Source: Candidatus Gastranaerophilales bacterium (GTDB lineage Bacteria; Cyanobacteriota; Vampirovibrionia; Gastranaerophilales; Gastranaerophilaceae). From it: 64,000 bases of DNA. This document shows, piece by piece, positions 32,639 through 41,503 of the stretch. Under the pieces are notes generated by a model. It ran no database searches and was not told where the DNA came from. It saw only the letters and a program-made list of their open reading frames with translations. The stretch covers positions 62,001-126,000 of the forward strand of contig CALUWA010000001.1 of assembly GCA_944324365.1 (NCBI GenBank). The letters are read 5' to 3'. Each line of letters begins with the position of its first letter. Position 1 is the first letter of the stretch. The translations under genes and the position numbers were made by a program.

Positions 32639-33033
32639 GCGTTATATCTTGTATTTACCTCATTAAGTTCTTCATTTGTTGCATGTACACCCTCGTTGTT
32701 TTGAGGCTGAACAGTAGTATTATTCGCTGCCAGAAGCGGGAGCTGTGGTTGGGTAACATTATTCTTACCAAGATTAAAGAGTGTATTTATTAAACTAAAA
32801 CCTGCATATCTGGTGACAGCGTTTTGCACATATGGCGGCACCCATGAGAAAAATCCGCCGCACATCATAGGCGGTTGATAATACGCCGGCCTCATCGCAA
32901 CTCTGTGAGGCGCAAAGCCCCATATGTTCTTCGGTTTCGCGTCGCCGTAAAAATTATTCTGTATAATTGTTGTACTTCTGCTGCCTCTGTTTCGTATTGA
33001 ATCCGGCTGCATGAATATGCATCTTGGAACCAT
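32635..33033 (-). CDS. Small Asn/Pro/aromatic-rich hypothetical protein
   Basis: The 132-residue protein has no signal peptide and no domain I recognise. It contains IIQNNFYGDAKPKNIWGF, an aromatic and Pro-rich middle (PAYYQPPMMCGGFFSWVPPYV) and a Gln/Asn-rich C-terminus. Its stop overlaps the convergent vWA gene by 4 nt. The ribosome binding site is weak (AAGGGC). Compact packing and no alternative ORF support it, but it could be a small accessory or filament-associated protein; nothing in the sequence decides. Confidence 0.5.
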   Translation of the reverse strand: MVPRCIFMQPDSIRNRGSRSTTIIQNNFYGDAKPKNIWGFAPHRVAMRPAYYQPPMMCGGFFSWVPPYVQNAVTRYAGFSLINTLFNLGKNNVTQPQLPLLAANNTTVQPQNNEGVHATNEELNEVNTRYNA

Positions 33034-33136
33034 AGTGTGCCCTTATACTTTTTCTCTAAATATATAAAGTATATAAAGATTAGATAATTGCCTTGTTTTT
33101 AAAAAATATTAAGTTTTATTAAGATAAAATTTTTAA

Positions 33137-35518
33137 TTATATTTCAAGTCCGCTGAACATTTTAAGTGATGTAACTTTTTCAAGCAGTGGATAATCATTA
33201 ACCTTACCGGATTTAACAAGATTTATGGCCTCTGAGCGCGCAAGTTCAAGTATCTTTGCATCTTTTACAATATCTGAAAGTATCAAATCCGGCAAACCGC
33301 TTTGGCGGGTTCCTAAAAATTCTCCCGGACCTCTTAACTGCAGGTCTTTTTCCGCTATTACAAAGCCGTCATTTGTCTGCGTCATAATATTTAAGCGCTC
33401 TCTGGTTTCTTGTGATCTGGAAGCGGTTACAAGTACGCAATACGATTGTAGTGCACTTCTTCCAACCCTTCCTCTCAGCTGGTGAAGCTGCGAAAGCCCG
33501 AAACGTTCAGCGTTTTCGATGACCATTACTGTTGCATTTGGGACATCTACCCCTACTTCAACAACCGTAGTTGATACAAGAATATCATATTTTTTATTTT
33601 TGAAATCCTGCATAACCTGCTCTTTTTCGTCGTTTTTGAGTTTTCCGTGCAATAATCCTATTTTAAACTGCGGAAACACCTCATTCTGAAGCTTTTCAGC
33701 CTCAATTGTTGCAGCTTTGGCGGAAAGCGTTTCACTCTCTTCAATAAGCGGATAAACCACATAAGCCTGCCGGCCGGAAAGAATTTCGCGTTCTATCAGC
33801 TCATAAACACCTCTGTGTGATGTCGTAAGAGAAGTTTTTATAGGTAGTCTGCCTTTTGGAAGTTCATCAATAATTGTTAAATCTAAATCACCGTGCACAG
33901 TCATTGCAAGAGTTCGGGGTATAGGTGTTGCCGTCATTGTAAGCATTTGCGGGTTGTTTGATTTTTTCTTTAATATATTTCTTTGTTTTACCCCGAATCT
34001 GTGCTGCTCATCAACTACAATTGCACCAAGATTGTGAAATTCAATATTATCCTGAATTAGTGCGTGCGTGCCGACTGCAATATTTGTCTGTCCGTTTCTT
34101 AAATCCTGTTGGAAATTTTCCCTTACTCTTTTGCCTTGTGACCCTAAAAATAAGCCTACGCTTAAGCCTAATGGTGTGAGCCACTGTACAAGGTTATTAT
34201 AATGCTGCTGTGCAAGAATTTCAGTAGGCGCCATAAGAGCTCCCTGGTATCCGTTTTCAACACCGGCAAGGAGCATTATACAGGCCACAACTGTTTTTCC
34301 GCTTCCAACGTCACCTTGCAAAAGTCTTGCCATCGGCTTATCGGAGTTTAAATCGCTTAAGATTTCATTAACAGCTTTTTTTTGCCCGCCTGTCAGCTCA
34401 AACGGCAGACTTGATATAAATTTGTGAACAAGCCCGTCCTCTTTAATTGTTAGCGTAAGTGCTGAGTGTTTGCTGTTTTCTTCTCTTAGACGTACAAGTT
34501 TCAGCTGAAGCAAAAATAATTCCTCAAACACAAGTGTAAATCTCGCCTGTTCAAGCTTTTCCATTGTTTCCGGAAAATGAATTTGCTCAACGGCTGTACG
34601 CTTATCCATTAAACCTATGCGTTCGCGTATTTCATCCGGTATGATATTTACTATATAATCCTTGTATAGCTCAATGGCATTGAATATTGCCTTTCTTAGG
34701 GTTTTTATATTCAGATTTTCACAAACTGTATAAATTGGTACAATTCTTGCCAAATTTAGATTTTTAGTTTCGCCCGTTATAAACTCACCAGTCATAATTG
34801 AGTATGAAGGCTTGTCAAAAGTTAATTTATTCGTATAATTGTCGCGTTTTACAGTACCGGAGAGCATAATCCCGGCATTTTTAGGGAATTGCGAACGCAT
34901 TCTTTCCTGAACGAATTTATTAGCTTTAGCATTGAAAAATGTCAGCTCCAGTTTCCCGCTTTCATCTGTTACCTGGACTTTTGTAATAGAAAGCCCTTTT
35001 GGAGAATTATAAATTGAAACACCGGTAATATATCCGAAAACAGTTGTTGTTTCTCCTTCTTTTAAATCCCTAATTAGTGTTCTTGATGAGTAATCAATAT
35101 GCTTGCGCGGAAAGTAGCAAATCAGATCATTAGCCGTGTATATTCCCAATTTATTCAGCATATACGCAACTTTTGGGCCGACTCCCTTAACATACATTAC
35201 ATCAACTTCCGTAGGATTTTTAGGAATTTCCGCATTTTTTTCAGGTTCTTTGTTTTTTGAAGTTTCAATCTCTGATTTTAGAATTTTAACTAATAAGTTG
35301 ATTGCTCTGCGCCTTTCAGGAACCGATGCAAACGGATAATGTTCAAATGTTTCTAAAAGAACCGCCCATTTAGGATTTTTCTTTGATTGCTTATAGTGCT
35401 TTCTCGCCTCTTTGCATATAAATCCCGAAAAACTATCTGCTTTCCCTCTGATATCAATATATCTGTGCTTTATTTCTATATCTATGGCAAGCTTTAGCTG
35501 CTCCAAATTCTCAATCAT
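33137..35518 (-). CDS. recG: ATP-dependent DNA helicase RecG
   Basis: The protein has a helix-hairpin-helix-like PVAYMLNKLGI part followed by the wedge OB domain (FFNAKANKFVQERM), then the helicase core with Walker A GDVGSGKT, the RecG DEQHRFG box, TATPIPRTLA, and GRVGRS. It remodels stalled forks and Holliday junctions. I place the start at ATG 35518 (793 residues) instead of the TTG two codons earlier because TAAAAT lies 6 nt upstream of that ATG. An N-terminal extension of about 100 residues precedes the usual RecG start. Confidence 0.96.
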   Translation of the reverse strand: MIENLEQLKLAIDIEIKHRYIDIRGKADSFSGFICKEARKHYKQSKKNPKWAVLLETFEHYPFASVPERRRAINLLVKILKSEIETSKNKEPEKNAEIPKNPTEVDVMYVKGVGPKVAYMLNKLGIYTANDLICYFPRKHIDYSSRTLIRDLKEGETTTVFGYITGVSIYNSPKGLSITKVQVTDESGKLELTFFNAKANKFVQERMRSQFPKNAGIMLSGTVKRDNYTNKLTFDKPSYSIMTGEFITGETKNLNLARIVPIYTVCENLNIKTLRKAIFNAIELYKDYIVNIIPDEIRERIGLMDKRTAVEQIHFPETMEKLEQARFTLVFEELFLLQLKLVRLREENSKHSALTLTIKEDGLVHKFISSLPFELTGGQKKAVNEILSDLNSDKPMARLLQGDVGSGKTVVACIMLLAGVENGYQGALMAPTEILAQQHYNNLVQWLTPLGLSVGLFLGSQGKRVRENFQQDLRNGQTNIAVGTHALIQDNIEFHNLGAIVVDEQHRFGVKQRNILKKKSNNPQMLTMTATPIPRTLAMTVHGDLDLTIIDELPKGRLPIKTSLTTSHRGVYELIEREILSGRQAYVVYPLIEESETLSAKAATIEAEKLQNEVFPQFKIGLLHGKLKNDEKEQVMQDFKNKKYDILVSTTVVEVGVDVPNATVMVIENAERFGLSQLHQLRGRVGRSALQSYCVLVTASRSQETRERLNIMTQTNDGFVIAEKDLQLRGPGEFLGTRQSGLPDLILSDIVKDAKILELARSEAINLVKSGKVNDYPLLEKVTSLKMFSGLEI

Positions 35519-35524
35519 ATTCAA

Positions 35525-35530
35525 ATTTTA
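35525..35530 (-). promoter_or_regulatory. -10 box abutting the recG start
   Basis: Minus-strand TAAAAT, then TTGAAT, then the recG ATG. No ribosome binding site is seen. It lies directly behind the terminator of the upstream gene. Confidence 0.4.
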
Positions 35531-35533
35531 GCA

Positions 35534-35563
35534 TAAAAAAAGAACCCTTTCGGGTTCTTTCTT
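35534..35563 (-). terminator. Terminator after the glucan phosphorylase gene
   Basis: AAAGAACCC pairs with GGGTTCTTT across GAAA. On the minus strand it is followed by seven T. Confidence 0.88.
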
Positions 35564-35578
35564 TATTGACCGTTTCAA

Positions 35579-37270
35579 CTATTTGATGTTAGAGAAAGTC
35601 CAAGCATCAAATGTCGGAGTTTCAGAAATTTTCATTTCTTTTCTTGTTTCTCCGGCTGTTGAATCATCGTGCGCGATTGGTTTGTACAATCTGTTGTAGT
35701 ATTCAATAACCATTCTGTCTGAATTGAAGTAAGCTTCAGAAGTTCTGATAGCTTGTCTCATTAGACGTGCCCACTCAGTTTTGTTTTCATAGTAAGTAGG
35801 AATAATTTCATTTTCAATAATGTTCATTACACATTCATGATCTTTCCAATGACGTTCTTCCCAAGGCATTTCGTCATCTAATTCAGGGTATTCAACAGTG
35901 TAACCGTTAATACCATTAAATGTACCTTCAACAGTCCAGCCATCAAAAATTGATAAGTGAACAGCACCGTTAGCATTAGCAGACATACCTGAAGTACCTG
36001 ATGCTTCAAACGGTCTGAGCGGAGTATTTAACCAAATATCTGAACCGCGTTTTAGTCTGCCTGATAATTCAAGTTCATAACCAGGTAATACAACAACGTT
36101 TTTCATGCTGTGTGAACGATTCAACAATTTGTTGAACATTTCTTTGCCCATAATATCATCCGGGTGGAATTTACCAGCAAAGATGATTTGAACTTTGTTT
36201 TCATCAAGCAGTCTGTTAATTCTGTCTTTATCCATAAGAATTAACCATGCACGTTTGTAATCAGCAAATCTTCTTGCCCAGGTAATTGTTAATACGTCAG
36301 GATTAAATCTCTTACCTGCAACGTTTGCGATGTATTCAAACAATTCAACTTTCATTTCACGTTTTACTGCAAGCAAATCTTCAGGAGTTTTAGCAGCCTG
36401 AATTCTTGGATCCTGCCAGTAGTGAAGGTTAACAGCATTAGTGATAGCTCTGATAGGGCATCTTCCGTCAACCCATTCCCACATCTTGTTAGCAACAAGA
36501 CCGTGAAGCTGAGAAACTGCGTTTGCAAGTCTGCTCATTCTTAAAGCTGCAACTGTAAGTGAGAAGTTTTCTCCGCCGAGGTTAACAGCAGTTTCTCTTG
36601 AAGCACCTGCAAAGAAGCCGCCTTCAAGTAATGTATCAACCCAGTGAACTTCGTTACCAGCTGCAACCGGTGTGTGAGTTGTAAATACTGTACGTTTTTT
36701 AACTTCATTCAAATCGCCGTTGTATTGTCTTAGCAATTCAAATGCAGCAGGAAGTGCGTGGCCTTCGTTCATATGGATACAATCAAATTTATATCCGATA
36801 GCCTGAAGAATTCTAACACCTGCAACACCAAGAACAGTTTCTTGTGCAATTCTTATTTTTTCATTTCCGTCATAAAGCTTGTGAGAAATACTCTTAGCCC
36901 AGTCGCTGTTACCTTCAATATCGGTTGTTAAAAGATAAACAGGACAAGTTCCGAATAATTCAGGTCTTACTAAATAAGCTTTAACTTTAACTTTTTCTCC
37001 GAAAATATCAACTTCAGTTGTTACATTTGTATCCTGTAAGAAATCATAATATTTTCTGATGTAAGCAACTTCAACCTGACCATCATGTGCTATTCTTTGA
37101 TCATAGTAACCATATGACCACAACATAGTTACACCGACCATAGGCATTTGCAGATATCCTGCAGATAGCATATGAGATCCGGCTAAAAATCCTAAACCGC
37201 CAGAATAAGTCTTTAGAGACTGGTCAATAGCGATTTCCATTGAAAAATATGCTACGTTTGGTAATGTCAT
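35579..37270 (-). CDS. Alpha-glucan phosphorylase family protein (GT35), PLP lysine replaced
   Basis: The 563-residue protein matches short alpha-glucan phosphorylases: YFSMEIAIDQSLKTYSGGLGFLAG at the N-terminus, HMNEGHA, TWARRFADYKR, and PFEASGTSGM. The Lys that forms the Schiff base with pyridoxal phosphate follows GTSGM or GTGNM in known members; here the residue is Ser430 (GMSANANGA). The rest of the pocket looks intact. Known enzymes release glucose-1-phosphate from glycogen. Whether this one is active is open. AAAGGG precedes the start. Confidence 0.85.
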   Translation of the reverse strand: MTLPNVAYFSMEIAIDQSLKTYSGGLGFLAGSHMLSAGYLQMPMVGVTMLWSYGYYDQRIAHDGQVEVAYIRKYYDFLQDTNVTTEVDIFGEKVKVKAYLVRPELFGTCPVYLLTTDIEGNSDWAKSISHKLYDGNEKIRIAQETVLGVAGVRILQAIGYKFDCIHMNEGHALPAAFELLRQYNGDLNEVKKRTVFTTHTPVAAGNEVHWVDTLLEGGFFAGASRETAVNLGGENFSLTVAALRMSRLANAVSQLHGLVANKMWEWVDGRCPIRAITNAVNLHYWQDPRIQAAKTPEDLLAVKREMKVELFEYIANVAGKRFNPDVLTITWARRFADYKRAWLILMDKDRINRLLDENKVQIIFAGKFHPDDIMGKEMFNKLLNRSHSMKNVVVLPGYELELSGRLKRGSDIWLNTPLRPFEASGTSGMSANANGAVHLSIFDGWTVEGTFNGINGYTVEYPELDDEMPWEERHWKDHECVMNIIENEIIPTYYENKTEWARLMRQAIRTSEAYFNSDRMVIEYYNRLYKPIAHDDSTAGETRKEMKISETPTFDAWTFSNIK

Positions 37271-37455
37271 ATTTTACCCTTTCTTCTTTTATACTACATA
37301 CAAACTGTCACCACCTAAATTGGGGTCTTCAACAGCATAACACAAAAAATAATTCTTAGATACTAATTCGTTAGTTTTTTTGTCACTAATCCTTAAGAAC
37401 TAGTTATATCTATCTAAATAGTCTTAACAAAAGTTAATATTTTAGGTTTTTAGGA

Positions 37456-38688
37456 CTATTTTTTGACCTTATCGAGAATTTTTCTCAGCGCAATTTTTAC
37501 GTGAGAATAATTCAAACCGCCTTGCATATATGCAACATATGGTGCACGCATAGGTCCATCGGCGGACAATTCAATTGTAGAGCCCTCAATAAATGTTCCG
37601 CCGGCCATTATAACCTTATCTTCATAGCCCGGAATATATTCTGGAATTGGGGTTACGTAACCATTTACAGGCGAAAGTGCCTGAATTGTGCGGCAAAATT
37701 CTTCCAATGGTTCCGGTGCTCCAAACGTTATATTTTGAATGATATCCGTTCTTTTCTCATAATATTTCGGAGTAGAGTCGTAACCTATTTCATCAAAAAT
37801 TTTCGAGGCCAAAATAGCACCTTTTACCGCATCAGCCACAACTGACGGTGCCATAAAAAATCCCTGGAAAATTAATCTGTGCTGGTTGAACATTGCACCG
37901 CCTTCACTGCCTATACCCGGAGCGGTCAGCCTGTTTGCCGCGCGCTCTACAAGCAGTTCTTTTCCTGCAATATACCCTCCGGCTTCAACAATTCCTCCGC
38001 CTGCATTTTTTATTAGGGAGCCCGCCATTAAATCAGCACCGACTTCGGTCGGTTCTTTGTCCTCTACAAATTCCCCGTAGCAGTTGTCAACAAAGCAAAT
38101 ACAATTAGGATTTTTTTCTTTTACTATTTTGCAGATTCTTTCTATTTCGTCAATTGTTAAAGATTTTCTCGTCGAATATCCTTTTGAACGCTGGATAAGA
38201 ACCATTGTTGTTGTGTTATCAATTTTAGCTTTAATACCATCTAAGTCTACGGTATTATTTTTGAGCGGAACTTCGTCGTAAATTACACCGTTTCCTATAA
38301 GAGAAGCGCGTTTTGTTTCTTCATCTCCCATAGTTCCGATTACTTCCTGCATTGTGTCATATGGTTCGCCGGCTATTGAGACAAGTTTGTCGCCATACTT
38401 TAGGTTTCCAAAAAGCGCACAGGCAAGTGTGTGGGTTCCTGAGGCAAAGTGGATTCTCACAAGGGCCTTTTCTGTTTTAAAGACACTTGCGAATACTCTG
38501 TCAAGCACTTCTCGCCCAAGATCATCATGACCGTAGCCTGAGACCGTGTAAAAATGTTCCGGAGCAACCTTATTTTCGATGAAAGCATTAAGCACTTTTT
38601 CCTGGTTATAATCTCTTATTTCATCAATAATTTCAAATTCTTTTTGTAAGCTTTTTTCTGCAGCTTTAATAATTTCGCGGCTATTCAT
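37456..38688 (-). CDS. Methionine gamma-lyase family protein (aluminium-resistance/YnbB type)
   Basis: The 410-residue fold type I PLP enzyme begins with YTVSGYGHDDLGREVLDRVFA, typical of this subfamily, and continues with FASGTHTLACALFG, VDNCYGEFVEDKEPTEVGADL and SLIKNAGGG, where the Lys binds PLP. Members are annotated as aluminium-resistance or methionine gamma-lyase-like and are common in cyanobacteria and Firmicutes; the true substrate is uncertain. GAGGGA precedes the start. It is monocistronic. Confidence 0.9.
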   Translation of the reverse strand: MNSREIIKAAEKSLQKEFEIIDEIRDYNQEKVLNAFIENKVAPEHFYTVSGYGHDDLGREVLDRVFASVFKTEKALVRIHFASGTHTLACALFGNLKYGDKLVSIAGEPYDTMQEVIGTMGDEETKRASLIGNGVIYDEVPLKNNTVDLDGIKAKIDNTTTMVLIQRSKGYSTRKSLTIDEIERICKIVKEKNPNCICFVDNCYGEFVEDKEPTEVGADLMAGSLIKNAGGGIVEAGGYIAGKELLVERAANRLTAPGIGSEGGAMFNQHRLIFQGFFMAPSVVADAVKGAILASKIFDEIGYDSTPKYYEKRTDIIQNITFGAPEPLEEFCRTIQALSPVNGYVTPIPEYIPGYEDKVIMAGGTFIEGSTIELSADGPMRAPYVAYMQGGLNYSHVKIALRKILDKVKK

Positions 38689-38802
38689 ATCATATCCCTC
38701 ACAGTGTAAATATACACATAAATTTTATAAAAAATAATATTTCAAGTCAAATTAAGCAATTCTTGTAATTGTAATTTTTTTATAATAATGTAGTAGGACA
38801 CT

Positions 38803-39153
38803 ATGGCTTCAAATTTTAAAGTTAATAACAGATATATCCGAACTTGCAGACAGTATCTCAGAACCCAAAGCGGTGCTGTAAAAAATGAGATGCGCGGCAG
38901 TGTTAATTTTTACAGAGAAAATGCTAAGTACGGCTGGCAGCAGGGAAAACGTCTGGCTCAAATAAAACAATACGACAAGTTTCAGACGACTTTTTTGAAG
39001 TTATATGCTTCACTATTAAAAACAAGAGTCAGAGCAAAGGATTTGCCTGCAATTATGGGCGGGCTTGGGGCGATTTCTCCATTCCCGGGAGGGACTATCG
39101 CCGGTTTTATTTCCGGAAAACTGATTTACGGAATTATAAAAAAGTTTAAGTAA
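38803..39153 (+). CDS. Small basic protein with Gly-rich hydrophobic C-terminus
   Basis: The 116-residue protein has a Lys/Arg/Gln-rich helical N-terminal two thirds and a C-terminal LPAIMGGLGAISPFPGGTIA segment leading into a hydrophobic helix and a basic end (IIKKFK). The C-terminus is like the LETM1/DUF697-type Gly-Pro rich hairpin, but I cannot assign a family. A TATAAT box lies at 38,781-38,786. No partners are obvious nearby. Confidence 0.6.
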   Translation: MASNFKVNNRYIRTCRQYLRTQSGAVKNEMRGSVNFYRENAKYGWQQGKRLAQIKQYDKFQTTFLKLYASLLKTRVRAKDLPAIMGGLGAISPFPGGTIAGFISGKLIYGIIKKFK

Positions 39154-39198
39154 ACAGTTATGCATTTTGACAATTATGCTTTATGCTTAAAAAACTAT

Positions 39199-39567
39199 TT
39201 AGCATATTGCAAGCATTTTCTTCACTTGAGTATAATTTTCCAAAGCTTTTTGTATTCGCGCTTTACTTATTTTTTTTATTGTATATCTAGCATCTCTGCT
39301 GTCATAATATAACTGTTCATAATAATGGAAAACTCCTAAGCGTTTTGCTTCAGCTTCCTGAGTAAGCCAATTTTTAATACTGTCATGAGAGTTTATAGAA
39401 TTTTCTTTTACACCTTTGTTATATAAATATGCTTTGACAAGGCAGAGGGCACTATAAAATATTGCAGTCAATTGCCAAGCCTCAAATTTTTCTGCATCTC
39501 TTAAAAATTTATATAATGCAAAATTTTCTTTAGCTTTATCTATGTATATTTGTGTATATTTGTCCAT
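39199..39567 (-). CDS. HEPN-domain-like protein
   Basis: The 122-residue all-helical protein shows the HEPN pattern: KAKENFALYKFLRDAEKFEAWQ, SALCLVKAYLYNKGV, then YEQLYYDSRDARYTI. The RNase motif R-x4-6-H of HEPN toxins is not present after SRDAR (it reads RYTIKKIS), though a His occurs earlier in NSHDSI. Its ATG overlaps the stop of the upstream gene by 1 nt (TAATG), the tight coupling seen in HEPN/MNT toxin-antitoxin pairs. Function as toxin is inference. Confidence 0.65.
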   Translation of the reverse strand: MDKYTQIYIDKAKENFALYKFLRDAEKFEAWQLTAIFYSALCLVKAYLYNKGVKENSINSHDSIKNWLTQEAEAKRLGVFHYYEQLYYDSRDARYTIKKISKARIQKALENYTQVKKMLAIC

Positions 39568-39893
39568 TAAACAGCCTTTGCAGTTTTAGGTAACGCCAAT
39601 TCTTTGGCTTCTATCATATCTAAAGGATAAATAAAGATTTCAGGAAAATATCTATATTCTTCTTCCCAATCAGTTAGATATCTTGTAATTTTATCCTCTA
39701 TTCCAAAGTCTTCTTTATCATAAAAAACATATATTTCTAATTTATCTTCAGAAGAATTCATATATATGCTATCTACAGCCTTAATATCTTTAATATTTTT
39801 AATTGCATAGAAAAAATCACATACAAAAGGAGAAATAACATAATTGTCTAATAAAACTTTTTTAGGTTTTAAATCTTCACAAGCAACAGCCAT
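39567..39893 (-). CDS. Nucleotidyltransferase-like partner of the HEPN protein
   Basis: The 108-residue alpha/beta protein has a strand-helix-strand order (AVDSIYMNSSEDKLEIYVFY, then EIFIYPLDM) like minimal nucleotidyltransferases, but no GSxxxxxxSDxD motif, so it would not be catalytic in that way. A strong AAAGGAGG precedes the ATG and translation is coupled to the HEPN gene by TAATG. The family is unassigned; the call rests on context and secondary-structure pattern. The final residues end next to the tRNA-Pro region. Confidence 0.45.
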   Translation of the reverse strand: MAVACEDLKPKKVLLDNYVISPFVCDFFYAIKNIKDIKAVDSIYMNSSEDKLEIYVFYDKEDFGIEDKITRYLTDWEEEYRYFPEIFIYPLDMIEAKELALPKTAKAV

Positions 39894-40256
39894 ATTTGTA
39901 ACCTCCTTTGTTAAAGATTAATCATTCTATAAATATAAAAATTTTTAATTTATTTTACTTGCCTCAATTGATTGATTTGTTAAGATAAATTTACACCTTT
40001 AGTATGATTAACACTATTTTACTATTGTAACTTACTTTTATTCTCTTTTCAAGTGTTTCTTTCCACACTCCTTAAGTCGTAACAATTCTCCTTGTATACA
40101 TAGTATATCATAGACTTTTTAGATTGCAAAACTGCAAGAATTTGTTACATGAAGCATCCTCTGAACAATAAAGTATAAAAATTATAATTTGAACACGATT
40201 TGAACATGATGCAAAACTAATTTCCCGAGAAGCTTTATTATGCGCAAAAATAAAAA
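39894..40256. other. AT-rich gap between the HEPN pair and tRNA-Pro
   Basis: No convincing gene. On the minus strand it holds two GGAG-containing stretches and a 20-codon ORF (MIYYVYKENCYDL...) that is not well supported. Next to tRNA-Pro, GTTCAAATC and GTTCAAATT occur as a close pair, echoing the tRNA T-loop and a possible decayed attachment site. The promoter of the HEPN operon must lie here but I see no strong match. Confidence 0.4.
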
Positions 40257-40330
40257 TCGGAATGACAGGATTTGAACCTGCGACCCCCGCGACCCGAACA
40301 CGGTGCGCTACCAAGCTGCGCTACATTCCG
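40257..40330 (-). tRNA. tRNA-Pro(CGG)
   Basis: Acceptor CGGAATG pairs with CATTCCG, the D-arm is standard, the anticodon loop is TTCGGGT with anticodon CGG, and G follows the anticodon as in proline tRNAs. The T-loop is GTTCAAATC. Discriminator A; CCA not encoded. Its first 11 nt are repeated upstream at 40,460-40,470. Confidence 0.94.
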
Positions 40331-40470
40331 ATGGATTATTTGATTTTCTTGTAGCGCCCCTACGGTGCTACCTCTCCTCAAAACAATAATCAATTGTTTT
40401 TCGTCGGCAGAGTCCATACCTCTCACAAAACAATAATCAATTGTTTTGTTCGGCAGAGTGCTACATTCCG
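40331..40470 (-). repeat. tRNA-head repeat unit upstream of tRNA-Pro
   Basis: Read on the minus strand, the unit begins with CGGAATGTAGC, the first 11 nt of tRNA-Pro, then ACTCTGCCGA, and ends AAAATCAAATAATCCAT directly before the tRNA. Inside are two 46-bp copies of a segment with AAAACAAT/ATTGTTTT arms around TGATT and a GAGAGGTA tail, followed by a GTAGC/GCTAC hairpin. The start and end motifs match the tRNA-Leu units at 457-768. A -10 TATAAT at 40,479-40,484 puts the transcript start at the head copy. Confidence 0.8.
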
Positions 40471-40507
40471 ATAGATATATTATAATTTTATTTATAGCAC
40501 TTAAATT

Positions 40508-41503
40508 TTAATTATCAAGCTGTAATTTTTCAATCTGGTTTAAAATCTCAATAATTTTATCGTAGTTTTCCTCTACAACCAGCACTGAGCGTATTTTTGC
40601 CGCATTTCTTATGCCTGCTATGTAGAACGGATAGAATTTTCTGAAAAACTTTATACCGTTATTTTCGCCTCTTAACTTTATTTCTTTATCAAGGTGAGTT
40701 TTAAGCATGTTTAATTTTTCGTGTAAGGCCGGTGGCGGAAGTTTTTCACCGGTAGCAAAATAATGTTCAATTCTGTATATTAAAGTCGGATCCCCCATTG
40801 CGGCTCTGCCTACGGCAACACCGTCAGCTCCGGATTCTTCCAAGCATATTTGCGCGGTTTCAACAGATGTGACATCTCCGTTTGCAAAAACCGGGACATC
40901 AACATTTTCTTTCAAAAGCTTTATACGCTTCCAGTCAGCTTTATCGGCATAAAACTGTGAACGGGTTCTGCCATGTATAGTTATAAAATCAGCACCTGCT
41001 TCTTGCATTTTTTGCCCGAATTCAACGTAATTCAGCTCATCAAAAGTATAGCCCAGTCTGAATTTTACACTTACGGGTTTATCGGTTCCTTCTTTTACCG
41101 CTGTTACCAGATCCATGGCAAGCGGGATATTGCGCATTAACGCGCAGCCATCCTGCCCTTTTACGACTTTGTTTACCGGGCAACCCATGTTTATATCTAT
41201 CATGTCTGCGCGGTTTGACAGGTATTCAGCGGCCGCCTTCATAAGATGCGGCTTATGTCCGCTTATTTGAAAGCTTATTGGGTGCTGCTGTTCGTTTGTT
41301 TTTGTTATATCTGTTTCCTTAACCTGCGCCAGAAATTCAGAACTTATCATTTCGGTTGTCAAAAGTGCATTTTTTGAGTAATGCCTGACCATATCTCTCA
41401 AAACATAATCGGTTATTCCTGCCATTGGGGCAAGTGATACTTTTGATTTTATTAGTTCATCTACTTTATTGTTTTTTTGATGCTGCAGGGGTTTCGTTGA
41501 CAT
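40508..41503 (-). CDS. dus: tRNA-dihydrouridine synthase
   Basis: The 331-residue flavoprotein shows LAPMAGITDYVLR, MIDINMGCPVNKVVKGQDGCALM with the catalytic Cys, VKFRLGY, TIHGRTRSQFY, and VFANGDV, the DusB-like set. It reduces uridine to dihydrouridine in tRNA D-loops. The ATG lies 38 nt inside the upstream TPR gene and no later Met fits, so the overlap is probably real. Located between tRNA-Pro and a secreted TPR gene. Confidence 0.94.
   Translation of the reverse strand: MSTKPLQHQKNNKVDELIKSKVSLAPMAGITDYVLRDMVRHYSKNALLTTEMISSEFLAQVKETDITKTNEQQHPISFQISGHKPHLMKAAAEYLSNRADMIDINMGCPVNKVVKGQDGCALMRNIPLAMDLVTAVKEGTDKPVSVKFRLGYTFDELNYVEFGQKMQEAGADFITIHGRTRSQFYADKADWKRIKLLKENVDVPVFANGDVTSVETAQICLEESGADGVAVGRAAMGDPTLIYRIEHYFATGEKLPPPALHEKLNMLKTHLDKEIKLRGENNGIKFFRKFYPFYIAGIRNAAKIRSVLVVEENYDKIIEILNQIEKLQLDN

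Noticed and set aside
39894-40256. Intact integrative element between the HEPN pair and tRNA-Pro
   Set aside because: No integrase or full tRNA-tail copy is seen; only a short GTTCAAATC echo, too little for an attachment-site call.
40108-40426. Two minus-strand frames over tRNA-Pro and its leader
   Set aside because: They read through the tRNA gene itself and the head-repeat unit.
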